DNA of 64,000 bases. It comes from Pochonia chlamydosporia 170. Its lineage: Eukaryota; Ascomycota; Sordariomycetes; Hypocreales; Clavicipitaceae. Position numbers and translations under genes: made by a program. The stretch lies in NCBI RefSeq assembly GCF_001653235.2, contig NC_035794.1, positions 806,001 to 870,000 of the forward strand, read 5' to 3'. The notes beneath the pieces were generated by a model. That model had not been told where the DNA came from. It did no database searches and saw only the letters and a list, made by a program, of their open reading frames with translations. Position 1 is the first letter of the stretch; every line of letters starts with the position of its first letter. Of the stretch, positions 9,906 through 21,952 are shown one piece after another.

Positions 9906-10736
9906 CTAACTCTGCAAAAACGTCAACAAATCCTTATTCACCTCATCAATTTGCAAATTATGAATGGCATGCGAACCCCCTTTGTACACCTTCAGCGTCC
10001 CCTTGGGCAACAACTTGACGCTCTTCATGCCCGCGGCCTGAATCGGCACAACCTGGTCATCGTCGCCGTGCAACACCAAAACCGGCACATCAATCTTCTT
10101 CAAATCCTCCGTAAAGTCCGTCTCAGAAAAATCCTTGATGGAGTCATACACGCTCTTGTAGCTCGACGCCATACCCTGGGACCACCAGCTTTGAATCTGG
10201 CCCTCGCTCTTCTGCACACCAGGTCTGTTGAAGCCAAAGAAGGGCCCGGAGGGAACATCCAGGAAGAACTGCGCTCTGTCCTTGTGTATGGCTGCGCGGA
10301 AGGAGTCAAACACGGACATATCAGTGCCTTCTGCATTGGCGGACGTCTTGAGCATGAGGGGAGGCACCGCGCCGATGAGGACGGCCTTCTTGAAGCGTTT
10401 GGTGCCGTGCTTGCCTAGGTAGTGGGTGACTTCGCCGCCGCCGTGGGAGTGGCCTACCATCATGGCGTTTTGGACGTTGAGGTGCGAGAAGAGCTCTTCC
10501 AGGTCGTCGACAAAGGTGTCCATGTTGTTGCCTGTCCAGGTTTGCGTGGAGCGGCCATGGCCTCGACGGTCGTGGGCGATGACGCGGTAGCCCTTGTCGG
10601 CGAGGAAGACCATTTGGTTTTCGAAGTTGTCGCTGCTTAGGGGCCAGCCATGGGAGAATGTGACGATTGAACCCTTGGGGTTGCCCCAGTCTTTGTAGAA
10701 GAGCTGGGCGCCGTCTCGGAGTGTGATGGAGGGCAT
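9906..10736 (-). CDS. Alpha/beta hydrolase, non-heme chloroperoxidase type
   Basis: An intron-free 276-residue protein with the alpha/beta-hydrolase fold. The oxyanion-hole motif SHGWPLSSD is at residues 28-36. The nucleophile elbow GHSHGG has Ser97, the acid is in the GDDDQVVP loop (Asp225-227), and the catalytic His is His256 in GSHAIHN. The length and the motifs RVIAHDRRGHGRS and HGDDDQ are those of cofactor-free bacterial-type haloperoxidase/esterases (about 275 residues), a group that fungi often seem to have acquired from bacteria. The likely biochemical role is ester hydrolysis or perhydrolysis of small substrates. No signal peptide is present, so it should be cytosolic. The lack of introns and the bacterial-like family fit horizontal transfer, but that is inference. 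Confidence 0.9.
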   Translation of the reverse strand: MPSITLRDGAQLFYKDWGNPKGSIVTFSHGWPLSSDNFENQMVFLADKGYRVIAHDRRGHGRSTQTWTGNNMDTFVDDLEELFSHLNVQNAMMVGHSHGGGEVTHYLGKHGTKRFKKAVLIGAVPPLMLKTSANAEGTDMSVFDSFRAAIHKDRAQFFLDVPSGPFFGFNRPGVQKSEGQIQSWWSQGMASSYKSVYDSIKDFSETDFTEDLKKIDVPVLVLHGDDDQVVPIQAAGMKSVKLLPKGTLKVYKGGSHAIHNLQIDEVNKDLLTFLQS

Positions 10737-10844
10737 TTTTGTTGATGGTCACGGTGCTTTTTTGGCTCCTGGGGGTTTTGGCAACGAGGCAGTTTCTGGG
10801 AGACGGTGTTGTCAATGAGAATGACTGAGTGATGGTGATGGCTT

Positions 10845-10852
10845 CATATATG
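10845..10852 (-). promoter_or_regulatory. TATA-like element of hydrolase gene
   Basis: CATATATG sits about 110 bp upstream of the hydrolase start codon on its strand, in otherwise GC-balanced DNA. It is a plausible TATA element; there is no further support. Confidence 0.35.
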
Positions 10853-13800
10853 TTGCCATCTTGGTTGATTACTTATTTCACGACTTATCAAGGTTGAACT
10901 AGCATTCCTGATATTGCAGAAGCCGCCATCGGTTGAGTTTGTTCGAGGATCAGGCAATTTCAGCCTCAACTTTAATATAAGGTCGTTTTCAATGCGGTTT
11001 GAGTTGACATTGCTGGAGTTCACACAACCTAGGCTGCCTTTGCGTGGATTATTCACGGATAAGGTTTGTGGCATCAACGGGCCGGGTCTGCCGGATCCTC
11101 TGCTTATAAAACCATTGGCTTTTGGATACGAAGTGGCAGATCGATAACTTTGTTGAGTATTAGAGAGTAGGCACCACTGTCGAGTTGCGGTCATTGCCAG
11201 GATGGTTGTCATAAGTTGTTGTGATATCGTGTTAGCATATAGCTTGGCTTGCAGTACGGCAGCGAATCAAGCGACAAGTACACGTTGACCTGTAAATCAT
11301 CAAACATATTTCTACTCCATTGGTCCAGGCATTCAGCTCTGACAAAAAAGGGTTTTCGTCCATTCATTGTCTTGCCGCGCATTTTCGGGAAACAACAATA
11401 TACGCTTTCGCTAACCTAGGTTCCGAAAGTTCCGTGGAAAGGTTGCTAACAACGGATGCGGTTCAACGTCAACGGTCATTCTGGTGGAGTTATGAATTAT
11501 CTTTCGAAAGTCCGCACCAAATCCGTATATCCCTGCTTCAAATAACTGCTGAAAAGTCAATCAGATTTTGCACATGAGTCTCATGTAGCTTGGTTATTCT
11601 CCGTGAGTACATCCACACGCACGATCGTCGTGCCCATCTCCCGCCGTTACCACATTCCTGGGCTCCAGAGGATCCGCGCCGACAATCTCGATCCGCGCCG
11701 GCTTGCGAATCATTCCTGTTCTGCACAATGTGTCACAAGAGGGTAGGGGTAGGCACCCTCTCGAATATACTTTGCGTCTGGCATCGAGGGTACGTGGCTC
11801 AGGTGCCAGGCCGTATTGAGAAATTGATGTACCAAGACTTGCCATCACTGGTGGAAACCATGATGCTCTCTGCAGGATGGCATCACGAGAGGAGATCAAC
11901 GGTCGTGAGAAAGAGGAGCAACCAAGAAAAGGAATATCGCTCCGACTATCAACAAGCTGCATGCGATTTGATCCGAAACATCGACATTTGCTTCAAAGTC
12001 CATCCACACACCCTGGTGAATGGTACAACTGTGGCTTTCAAGCAACAGGCGCCATGGATCGAGCCTCAGCATCTCCTGCGCAAGTTCTCTGAGCCAACAC
12101 ATTGTGCAGGGTGGTTTGCTTTTTGCTCACTTGACCGCCCGTGGGAAACCGAGTCGTGTTTCACAGCATCGAGATCTCAGATCATATGGTGAAGAGCACA
12201 CTGCGATGCTGTTTACCTCGCCCTCACTCTCTTGACTTTAGGGTATGGAATGGCAAGTGAACATCAAATTTGTCCAACAAAGCCAACCCCACAAGTCCCT
12301 TTTGCCTGCCACCATTCAGGATCGATGGGGGAGCGTCTGAGACCTATGAACAACTGTGATATCGGCCTGTGGAGATGGTGGACAAGGTTCTGTGCTGCAT
12401 GATGTCATTGAGATGCAGCTCCTCGCCTGATTCAAAATTCGCCGGATTTGCTTTGGGGAAATCGAACTTGTCGAGTCTGACCAAGATGGAGATTGATCCC
12501 TTCTCGACGCCCAAGGCCCTCAGATTTGCGTGCTTGTGGCACCGAAATCATAAAAGTAGATCCTCAGCTAAAGGGAATTTCGAGGATTCCAAGTCTTTTG
12601 CTTCAAATACCCCAGCCCGTGGCTCAACCCGAAGACACTGAGATCAAACCATGCATTGGCCACCGCCGTAGTCGTCAAGTTGTCAAGTAATGCACACGTA
12701 CCAAGAAGCAAGTAAATCTTCTTGACGACCCCGAAATTGGACGGAAACAGCTCTCGCTCTGCAACCTGCCGGAGCTTTTCTTCCTTTTCGAGGGACTAAA
12801 TAAACTTTCAGCCTGGGCTAGGGACGGTACCAAAGGCAGTCATCAGGAAAACACCGTGGAGATTGCGCCTCAGCCCAGCATTCACGAGCAGCCATCACAG
12901 GGGTCGCCAACCCTTCTTTTGGGCCTTCATGGCGTTTCCAGCGGCAGGGGCGTATTCAAACATCGAAGCATTCAATACCCCCTCTCACCCTCCAACTTAT
13001 ATGTCCCGGAGCTGGTTGATGATTTAGCGAAGTTGTGCTTTTGATACCCTTGCAGGGACCCTACGGGCCTTGTCAACTTCGACCCATGTGTCTTGTGTAT
13101 TTCTTGCGCTTGTCCATAAAAAGCAAACTGCTCAGCGCCACTCCTCTAGGGGCTATGACGTCGTTGAAGCCAGGCACGATGGATCATTTTCGGAAAGACA
13201 AGAGCACCAAACTGAAATTTGCCGGTCTACTCGCAGCATTTTCTTCCTTTTTGAGCCTGGGAACAAGGTACTTCTTGTCAAGATTAACATCCATGCCAAT
13301 GTCTCGAAGCGGGTCGCTTAGTCTCAAGGCGCAATAAGACATTGGAGTATCTGGGAATACCAGTGATGTTGATTATTAAATATCTCTTGCAAATGAGGCT
13401 CGCCTTGGACAAATCTCGTTGCTATTGGCAATTTCTGGATTGCCTCAGATATGAACACTTCTTCCGTCAACTCTAAGCAGATGGACATCCAACGCACGAA
13501 ATGCGTCGTGTCGACGACACGGCCCACGCTGGCGTAGTCATCGCGCAGCAGCCCCGAATTCCGGGTCATTGCATTGCAAGGCGTACCGAGTATGGTTGCC
13601 CTGTTTGTGGTTCCAGTTAATTGTGCGTTCCAAAGTAGACAGTCTATCGCATCAACGCAATCGACCGAAAGAAGCCTGAGACGGCTGTTAGAGCCCTAGA
13701 TGCTATGGTGTGCCGTGGTAAGTCACCATGTACCTTAGGGGTTGGGAACACATCAGGGTTGTAACTTCACTAGAGAGTGGCTTGATGTCGGTCGCAGGGG

Positions 13801-16800
13801 CTTGTGGCTTGTCCTGCTTGTTGTACAATTCTTTGTCGCTTGCGCCAACGTCCAGGCATCTCCGACGGTGGAAGAAAGCATACAGCCTGGGTCAAGGGCC
13901 GGAATTTGGCTTCTTTCTGTCGGTTGACCACACTTGGATGTCTCCGGTCAGAGCCAAGCTGTCATTTGGCGTCTACAATGGCAGCCCGGTCCGTCCTGGA
14001 ACTGCAATGCGGCCTCTCGAAAGCGAACTCTCTGCACCCTCAAGTTGTCAGCCAGGCCGTCTGGTGGGTAATAGCAAAGAACTTGTCATGCCCCATGCAT
14101 CAGAGGGCATGGCATGCGGGGCCATGGTGTTGTGGAGGTGCCAAATGAACCCTTTGCCCTTGAGAGCCCTTTTCCAACCTCTTCAGGGTGGCGGACCTTC
14201 GATCACACAGGCAGACCTCCGATCAGCAAGCTTATCCGATGCCCGATCACACCTCGTTTGCCGATGTGCGAAGTTTTTCCGGTGGCTCCATGTGATGGAG
14301 GAAGCAGAAGTGTGAGAAATTTGTCCTTGATACGACCACGTTGGCGCCGCGATCTACACTGCCTTCACCAGGACGGGACAAGACACAGGGAGGCTGCATT
14401 TAGGATGCCTTTTATTTCCTTGTAACGGCGCTTATTGTAGACGAAATTATCGCAGAATGTGGTGACATGCCGCGGAATATCACGTCCTGGGCATATTTCC
14501 TACTTGATGTTAGTGTGCTGACGGCGGTCAACTGGTGCGCCAGCTATTCTTGAACACTGCCAGTCGTACCGCCAGCTTGGTAACCAGCGGCTCGGTGAAA
14601 ATTGGACGAGTCCAAATTCAACGGTTTCTCAGGAGAAGGAAGTATACGGACATATCGAGGACATGATATCGTTAGGCCAATAAAATATATCCATTTGATT
14701 CAACAAGACGATCTGGAACCAACTGGTAGTGTAAATATCAGCCATCATTAGGATATTCAGATTCTTTGGTGAGTCATCAAGAGCAGTTAGCTGGGATATT
14801 AGTGTTGTGTTCTTGAATTGCAGAAAACCGCGGAAGGCAGGTGCGGCCAGAAGGATTTCTGCCTCTTCCCTGTATGTTCAATGAGTCGCTTATTCTTTTC
14901 GCTTTGGCCAATAGCGAGTTCTCTCTCGTGGTGCAGCTGCCGACCACCTACCTAACGTTCTTGTTCTTTCTCTGAACGAGCATTTTGTTTCTTTCTTCAA
15001 TCTCGACTCTGTGACAAAGCAAAGCGCTCTTCATTTCAACACCAGGCTCCTTCGGATCTGTCTCAGCCGTCTCAACAACCAACCTTTCCATCTGGTGATG
15101 CCTACCCGGGCATCAGAGCCACCAATTGTATTCGTTCTGTTTGCCGAATGTGGCCTGGTGCTGGGCTGATGGAAGCGAGGTAGAGTGACGTCAACATGGA
15201 CGTTTTGCTCACAGACACATTGGTTCGTGCTTATGGAACATGTTGTATTCCCTCCCCCTTCCCCCTTCCACCATGCAGCTCTGTGCCCCGTAAAATGGAG
15301 TGGCCCATCCGCAGGGAGAGACGACTGGAGTATGACAGTACATGTCAGCGCTTCAGAGGAGTACCGGGGTCGCGGTCGCCGCAAGCCTGGCATCCGCAGC
15401 TTCCTGGACAGCCCCAGTCCCCTAACCTTGCCCGGGAGACATTTGAAGGGTCGAGAGGGTTTGCGGGCACACTCCTGACCCAGAAAACCTGTCTTTGACA
15501 ACGATTTCATCAAACGTCAGAAATACGCAATGGCTTCCGGAGGAAAATGGCCGCGCCAATACTCGGGGATTTGGCCGGGCGCGCTGGCCAATGGCAAACA
15601 ACAGGCGATGAACAAAAATGCCCATTCGACCTGTCCAAGAAGCGGGGAAGAAAATGCATCCATGACAACATGGTCTTGTTCAAAATTGCATGCTCAGGCG
15701 CTGCCCGAGTCACCAATGTCGTGGCCATGTACCCAACCATGACAATGCAAGCACTGCCTGTTTGCTGCTGTGGTGTCAGGCGGAAGGGGCATCACGTACT
15801 CCAAGTACTCCAAGTACCCCCAGGAACCCCTCACCCTGGGACGTTCTCACGATCTATCCGATCATTGGTCGATGCTGTGGAGCTGACCCTGGACCCTGGC
15901 ACGACCCTGGATTTCCATCTTCAGCTTCCAAGTTCCAAAGGCGGGGGCCTTGTTTCGTGAGCGAGAGGCCTGGGTTTGCCGGGGTCTGGTGTCGCTTTTG
16001 GGCACTACCGGGACGACCGACTGCATCGTCGTCAGCAACCAGTTATGGAGCGCTCTTTTCCAAGTTAGTTTTTAGAAGGCCATTTGATACGGATCTACGG
16101 TCCGCAGGGACATGTCTGGTTGCCGTTTGCGACGTTTCGGTGTTTGGATTAGCTGCGATACGACAGGTTGTGCAGCAAATTATGAACCTTCAACACCAGA
16201 GAAGAATCCAATGAGGATGGAGATCGATCAGCAAACGAACCGCTTTCCTGTAGTTTTTCATCACAAACATGGAAATGTTCCCCCGCAGAAAAAAAAGGTA
16301 CTTGCAGCAACAAAATTCGCCATCAAAAATTGGGCAAAATGAGCATTGAAGCACAAGTCAGAACGGCGTTGTTGCACTTGAAAATCGTGTCTTGCTTTGC
16401 TTGTGCTCTGGGTCATCCAAACGTCAATTCGTTGATTTCACTGCGGCTCTGCTTGGGCACGGAGGAACCGCCGAGCCAACCAACCATGGGCCTGACAGCC
16501 TAGCAGTTTTGACGTCAACACTTCAAGGAACTGGTAATCATTTGCAGGCAAGGGACGACTGCTGACTTCCCCTTTGGCCACCGGACAAGGGCATTAGCAG
16601 GCCACGGGAGTCTTTTTGCAATTGATCGAGATCGAGATTTTGGCAGTAGGATCAGAGTCTTTGGTCGAGGATTATGTGGAAGCTGACCCCCAAGGCTTTT
16701 CATAGGGGGTCGAGGGGTGTGAGAAAAGGGACTCTCCATGGATGCCCCAGCTCGACCCACAACTTAGAACCGCAGAATCCCAGGGTTAAAGCCGGACGAC

Positions 16801-19123
16801 CCTTGTGAAAAGAGAGGCTGTGTGCAGGGTGTGACTCCAGGACAAGAAATTGTAGACTGGCTGACTGGATGAAGAGCAACACAGATTGCATTGGCGTAAA
16901 AAGTCGGTGACGTGACGCAGAATACATGCTCCAGCGGTTCATGGTCCATGAGGAAAGGACGGAGTAGAGCCAGACAAGACAAACAGGAGCGAGCTTGTGA
17001 AGAATCAAATACAAACAATTTCATGGCTGAGACGTGGGTGGAAACAATTGGAGACAAGGAGTGGAGAGCAAAGTTTATTCAACGGTGAAGGCAGAATGAG
17101 CTCCTTGTTCATAACAGGGCGAGGGCAGCTGAGGACTGGTAACAACCAAGTCTCAATGGCGCAAATATGCCTGGAATGTCTCGCCGATGAGGGACGAGAA
17201 GGGACAGGAAGGGACAGATAGGGCCTGACTCGAAATGATGTGATTGAGATGGAACAATGAGTCGAAAGTGTCGATGGGTGCCGGTGGGTGGTGTTCACTG
17301 TGGCGCGACAGGCACTGGGGTCTTGCAGCATGAACCAGAGAGATGTTCAGGCCAGACCCCAGTGCCATCCAACAACTGGCCTGGGAGCTGGAACAGCCGG
17401 ACTCAAGCTGGGACAGGAGATCAGACTTTGACAACCGACCAGACGCCTTACCCGTGCTGCCGAAGAGTTGAAGAAATGTTGACGAGGCACCGGATCGTTT
17501 TAGCGCTCTCTCCTGAAGGCGCCGTGCCATTTCATTGCCCATAAGGGAATACAGCACCGTGCAAAGAAAGAACATTACATTGAAAGGCTTGCTAGGTTGC
17601 AGCTTTGCCGAAGCTGGTTGGGAGACCTTGCATCGACAAGAAACAAAAGCCGAGACGAACGATCAGACCCCAAACAGGTTGGTGAAACCAAGCCCACAGA
17701 ACAAAAGCCGATGGGCCAGGCAAACAACCAGACCGCGATTAAACTTTTGGGCAGATGCAAACAAACACCAGAGATGACATGGAGGAGCGATGCTAATTAC
17801 ATGCTGATGCTGGTTGTGCTGAAGGGTGAATTCGAGCAAGACATTGCAATGCCACTTGGTCGATGAAGTGAGCACAACAAGGGACCTCAGGGTACGACTC
17901 AAGCCACAGAGTGACAAGGCGAAAGCGTGGGTACCTAAGAGTGACCTCACGGGGCTAGCAACTGACACACATGATGGACACCACTCACACTCTGCAATTG
18001 GGCAAGCGTGTCAAAGGCAACACTTCATTCTGGTTCCATGGAGGTACCCACGGTTGCACGGGAACAGACAGGGAAGGAGCAGAGAGCGAGTGAGCTTGCA
18101 CGAGCATGCAGGAAACGGCATGGCATTTGATGGAGGTGCTTGGCCACACAACATTGAACTACACAGCATTCAATGTTGAACACCAGACACTACCAGCACT
18201 ACAGAACACATTGTACACGCAGTGCGCTTCAGAGTGTAGGGGTACAACAAACAAAGTCTCCCCAAAGCCCCTGTCCCCTGCTGCGTCGTTCCTGGGCTCC
18301 ACCCGGTCTGCACTGCACCAGACACATGCAGGAAGCATGGGAGCTTGGGGATTGGGAACGGAGCTTGGCAGTTTGGCAGGCTAGAGATGGCATTTCACAA
18401 TGGTGTACACTCGTTCCATGATGGCTTGACTGTGTGGATGGCCGCCATCAGATCAAGGGTTCTGGGGTAGTTTGCGGGAAAATCCCTTCTTGGGGTGGTA
18501 TTTTTTTTTTCTCTCTCTCAGTTGCCTAGAGCCGGGACTTGTTAGCTGGGCAAGCAACGTGCTTGAGCGTCAATTTGGCTTACGTGGTGGGCAGAAGATC
18601 AAAGAGAGACCAGTCGAATCTCAAGGCCAAGGCTGGTGCACGATAACTAACAATTTGTGTCGCGATGTCGAGGTAAAAGCAAATCAAGTCCCTGAGAGTC
18701 GAGAAGAAGACAAAAAAGCCATTGACTCTCCCACTACGTATGAAATGGATGTCCTGGTGGTGCTGATGACACTTGGCTGGTCTATACTAGGTGCATTTGG
18801 TTTTGGGTACAGTACATACAGTAATTGGCACACAGGCAGAGAAACATTGAAGGTTTCCCAACCGGTTTACATGACAAGCCTAACCGAAAGCATTATCGTG
18901 GTGGCGACTTGAATGGGAAGAATGGACCAAACATTTTGAAATATCCCGCAAGGTTCTCGGAGGTGACTGCTCAAACGTTGGGATTCGCTACAGAATTTGT
19001 ACGAGAAGATGAAGGCTTTGATGTGAGTGGATAACAGCACACTGGCACGGGCCAAGACCCGGAGAACGGAGCACAGAGACCAGTTGAGAGCAGGCTGTTG
19101 ACAGTCAATCAGTCAACGGTGAC

Positions 19124-19156
19124 GCGGGAAGGGAAGGAAAGGGAAGGGAAGGGAGG
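19124..19156. repeat. GGGAA-rich purine tract
   Basis: Irregular GGGAA/GGGAAGG repeats on the plus strand, about 1.9 kb upstream of the C2H2 coding start. Such a strand-asymmetric purine tract can be nucleosome-poor; no function is shown. Confidence 0.6.
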
Positions 19157-19750
19157 ACATGGATGGAAGGCGAAGGGAAGAGGGGGGTGCGGATAAATTG
19201 CTGGATGCTGGGCGCTGGATGCAGAGGTGTGGAGAGATCAAATGGTGTGGCGCGCTCGCTGTGGCGCGTGGCGTGTCGTTTGTTGCAGCGGGTTCGATTG
19301 TTGAACTGGGCGACAAGGGTTGAGCTGTCTGCTGCCTGTGCTGCCAACATTGACCATGCCGTCTCTGGAGCATGCACTGGAGCGCTGAGCCCTTGAGCCC
19401 TGGAGCACGAGCTGGGGCCATGGGGATCCCCTTTGGCGCTAAGCCAGGCAGGGTTGGCAGGGTTCTTTGCATGCAGCCCGGCCAAGCCCAGCACCTGCAC
19501 CTGCACCAGACAAGTCCAACATGGAGCTAGCTCCAAAGCAACCAGAACCAGGACCATGACTGGAACTGGAGCTAGAACCAAAACCAGACTTGACAATCAA
19601 GGTTGACTGGGTTCTTGGCCGTCATTCGAGAGTCATTCTTCGATCCCCTCGATCCCAAGGTGTCAAAGAAAGTGGTGCTGGACGAGAATGGGGTTTCATG
19701 CACAACACGTCCGGATTGCTCAAAACTCGATGCCTCCCTCCATTGCATGC

Positions 19751-19812
19751 TATCCCATCCCATCCCATCCGTTTGGCTTGGCTTGGCTTGGCTTGTCTTG
19801 TCTTGTCTTGTT
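19751..19812. repeat. Tandem pentamers ATCCC, TTGGC, TTGTC
   Basis: Three adjacent pentanucleotide arrays, (ATCCC)n, then (TTGGC)n, then (TTGTC)n, differ from each other by a few substitutions. They mark the start of the pyrimidine-biased upstream region of the C2H2 gene. Confidence 0.8.
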
Positions 19813-19958
19813 TCTACGACTCTTGAGTACCAGGACCGTCTGCTCCTCTTTTTAACTTGACCCATTGCACATTCCCTCATCTCACTCTTGCTTCCACCAG
19901 ACTTTACTCTTCTTTTTTGCATAACAAGTCTTGAACACCCATCCATCCAATCCATCTT

Positions 19959-19985
19959 GACTGGCGACTGGCGACTGGCGACTGG
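19959..19985. repeat. Four copies of a GACTGGC heptamer
   Basis: A 7-bp unit (GACTGGC) is repeated in tandem about four times, within the likely promoter or leader of the C2H2 gene. Confidence 0.8.
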
Positions 19986-21043
19986 ACTTGACACACAAAG
20001 CGTCCCTCGACAATTGTTCGCTCACCACCGTCCTTCGCTTTGAACAAGGTTATCGTCTCGAGTATAGTAACTCATACATACGAGACCAGACCACACCCGA
20101 CCAGATCAGATCAGACAATAACTTTGCACCTTGCTTGCTTGCTTATCTCCTGGGCTTGCTGGCTGCGCTAGGACCTTGTCGTCACGAAAACGTCACTGCG
20201 CCCCCCGTCGCCTCTGACTCTGCTCTTACGCCCTGCATCTTCCGTTCCAACGCCAGTTCCAAGCCCGGCACACCCTCATCCGCCCTCTGGACCCCTTCGG
20301 AGCACGCCTCGTTTCTTTTAACCTTTGGGGGACCTCGTCAACCTCAGCCCACCTCCAACTTTGCTCTGCTCTGCCCTACTCTTACTTCCGCCTTACTTTT
20401 GGCTTTACCTTGCTTTGCTTTTCCGTCTTGGATCCGCTTCTCTGTTGTGTGTGTAGCCAACATTGAACCAACCAAACACCAAACACTCAACCAACCAACC
20501 GACCTTCTTTGTCCTTCGCAACGGCTGGTCCTGAGCTGAGCTTCCAACAGCTGCGACAACAAAAAAGACGTCTTTTGTCGCGATTCCTCTTTTTTCCTGT
20601 CGCGACGACATTTCCATGACGATTTAGCTTGCCGTTTTTTGGACAAGCCCAAAGTCTACTGCCTCGCTACTGTGATCCGTCGCGCACCGCACCGCTTCGC
20701 ACCGCTTCTAGCAACGGCAAACGTTCGGAGTCTCCGCTCGATAGCTCAGCTTGCTTAGCTTAGCTTTTTGCGAGTTTCACCGCACGCGAAAAGCGATAGT
20801 TTGAGCAATTGCACTCCAGACCAGGTGCTTAAAAGCAGCATAACCTCTTTTTCGCTTGCTGCAGATTTGCCCTCGCGCAATTGCACCCGTCCCTCGACGT
20901 CGCCGCCTTCGAACACCTCAGATCGCACCTTCCCGACGAGCGCAGGCAATCCCTCGTCATTCGCACACCATCGCACTGGCTGCAACCACTAAGCTGTTCA
21001 ACAACATACTATTCCACCACACTGCCCGTCTAGTCAACACACA

Positions 21044-21952
21044 ATGGAGGCTAGAAACGCTGCGGGTCGCCGCGTATCATTACTAAACGACGAGAGCAAT
21101 CCTGGCTATGAAAAGGCTCAACTTTACCATCAACAACAGCATCACCACCTGGCCTTCCAACCGCCCACCAGCCATGCTCTCAATCGCCCATATCCCAGCC
21201 CACGCAGCAGCTCATCATCACCAAATACGCCAGAACTTCTTCGATCTGACTCCTACGACTCTCAAATGAGCAATGACCCCATTTCTCCCTTGACTCCTTC
21301 AGTCGACTATGCCTATCCAAGAGCATCCTTGTATGGCGGTGACCTGCCTCCTAAGCGCCCCGCTTACATCGACAGCAGCCGGTCAACATCGTATGAAGAT
21401 GACACTCCTGCTACTTCCGCACCACCTGCAGACCGCCCCGGCAAGCGTTATCCTTGTCGGTACAGAGATACTCACGGCTGCGAGAAGACCTTTACTACCT
21501 CTGGCCATGCTTCTCGACACTCCAAGATCCACACCGCTGAGAAGGCCGTTCAGTGTACTTATCCCGGGTGCCAAAAGAAGTTTACGCGCGCCGATAACAT
21601 GAAACAGCACCTAGAAACCCACTACAAGGACAAGAGCCGCTCCTCAGCCAGCCAGCGTGCGCAAAAGGCTGCTCTTGCTGAGGCTCGCCGCAACTCATCT
21701 GCCGGCCGCAGCCGCTCCTCCACTTCAACAACCACAACCAGCAGTGTCGGAAGCCGTGATGCCATGCATTGGGAGTCTGACGCTTATGTCGCCTCCTCGC
21801 AACCCCTTGCCTCACCAAGCACCAGCTCATGGGACATGCGCACCCACAATCTTACTCTTTTGAACCGCCCCGCGGCAGTTCGTTCACCAAGCAGTGGACT
21901 TGACGCACTAGCTATGGCAGTTGCCTGCCAGGAAGGTGGCGGCAGACAATAA
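21044..21952 (+). CDS. C2H2 zinc-finger transcription factor
   Basis: A 302-residue single-exon protein. Residues 1-130 are a low-complexity His/Gln/Ser/Pro region containing SP/TP phosphorylation-type sites (ISPLTPS). Two C2H2 fingers follow: finger 1 has Cys138, Cys146, His159 and His163 with an unusually long Cys-x7-Cys loop, and finger 2 has Cys171, Cys176, His189 and His193. A basic segment (HYKDKSRSSASQRAQKAA) may be a nuclear signal. The tail is Ser/Thr-rich. Paired fingers with the sequences FTTSGHASRHSKIH and FTRADNMKQHLETH are familiar from a conserved fungal regulator group, but I cannot name the orthologue with confidence. The very long gene-free upstream region suggests complex control, as is common for developmental or stress regulators; this is inference. 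Confidence 0.9.
   Translation: MEARNAAGRRVSLLNDESNPGYEKAQLYHQQQHHHLAFQPPTSHALNRPYPSPRSSSSSPNTPELLRSDSYDSQMSNDPISPLTPSVDYAYPRASLYGGDLPPKRPAYIDSSRSTSYEDDTPATSAPPADRPGKRYPCRYRDTHGCEKTFTTSGHASRHSKIHTAEKAVQCTYPGCQKKFTRADNMKQHLETHYKDKSRSSASQRAQKAALAEARRNSSAGRSRSSTSTTTTSSVGSRDAMHWESDAYVASSQPLASPSTSSWDMRTHNLTLLNRPAAVRSPSSGLDALAMAVACQEGGGRQ

Larger units (their letters stand above)
10737..21043. other. 10.3-kb region without a convincing gene
   Basis: No frame in this stretch has a recognisable domain, and none can be extended by good splice sites into a known family. Base composition is near neutral, so this is not AT-rich RIP DNA. From about 17 kb simple-sequence tracts become common. From about 19.7 kb the plus strand is strongly pyrimidine-rich, as in fungal core promoters and 5' leaders, and this continues to the C2H2 gene start at 21044. 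A 120-codon minus-strand frame at 13324-13703 has some protein-like character but no firm match. The region may hold an extended promoter, long leader or non-coding RNA for the C2H2 gene, or decayed genes. Confidence 0.55.

Noticed and set aside
11590..12192. 200-codon plus-strand frame
   Set aside because: No domain, no signal peptide and unusual composition; overlapping frames of similar length occur on the other strand, as expected by chance in non-coding DNA of this base composition.
19259..19330. GGGTTCGATT sequence resembling a tRNA T-loop
   Set aside because: No matching acceptor, D or anticodon stems can be formed around it.
10737..21043. RIP-mutated transposon as explanation of the long gene-poor region
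   Set aside because: Base composition is near neutral, and there are no long repeats, terminal repeats or transposase/reverse-transcriptase motifs.
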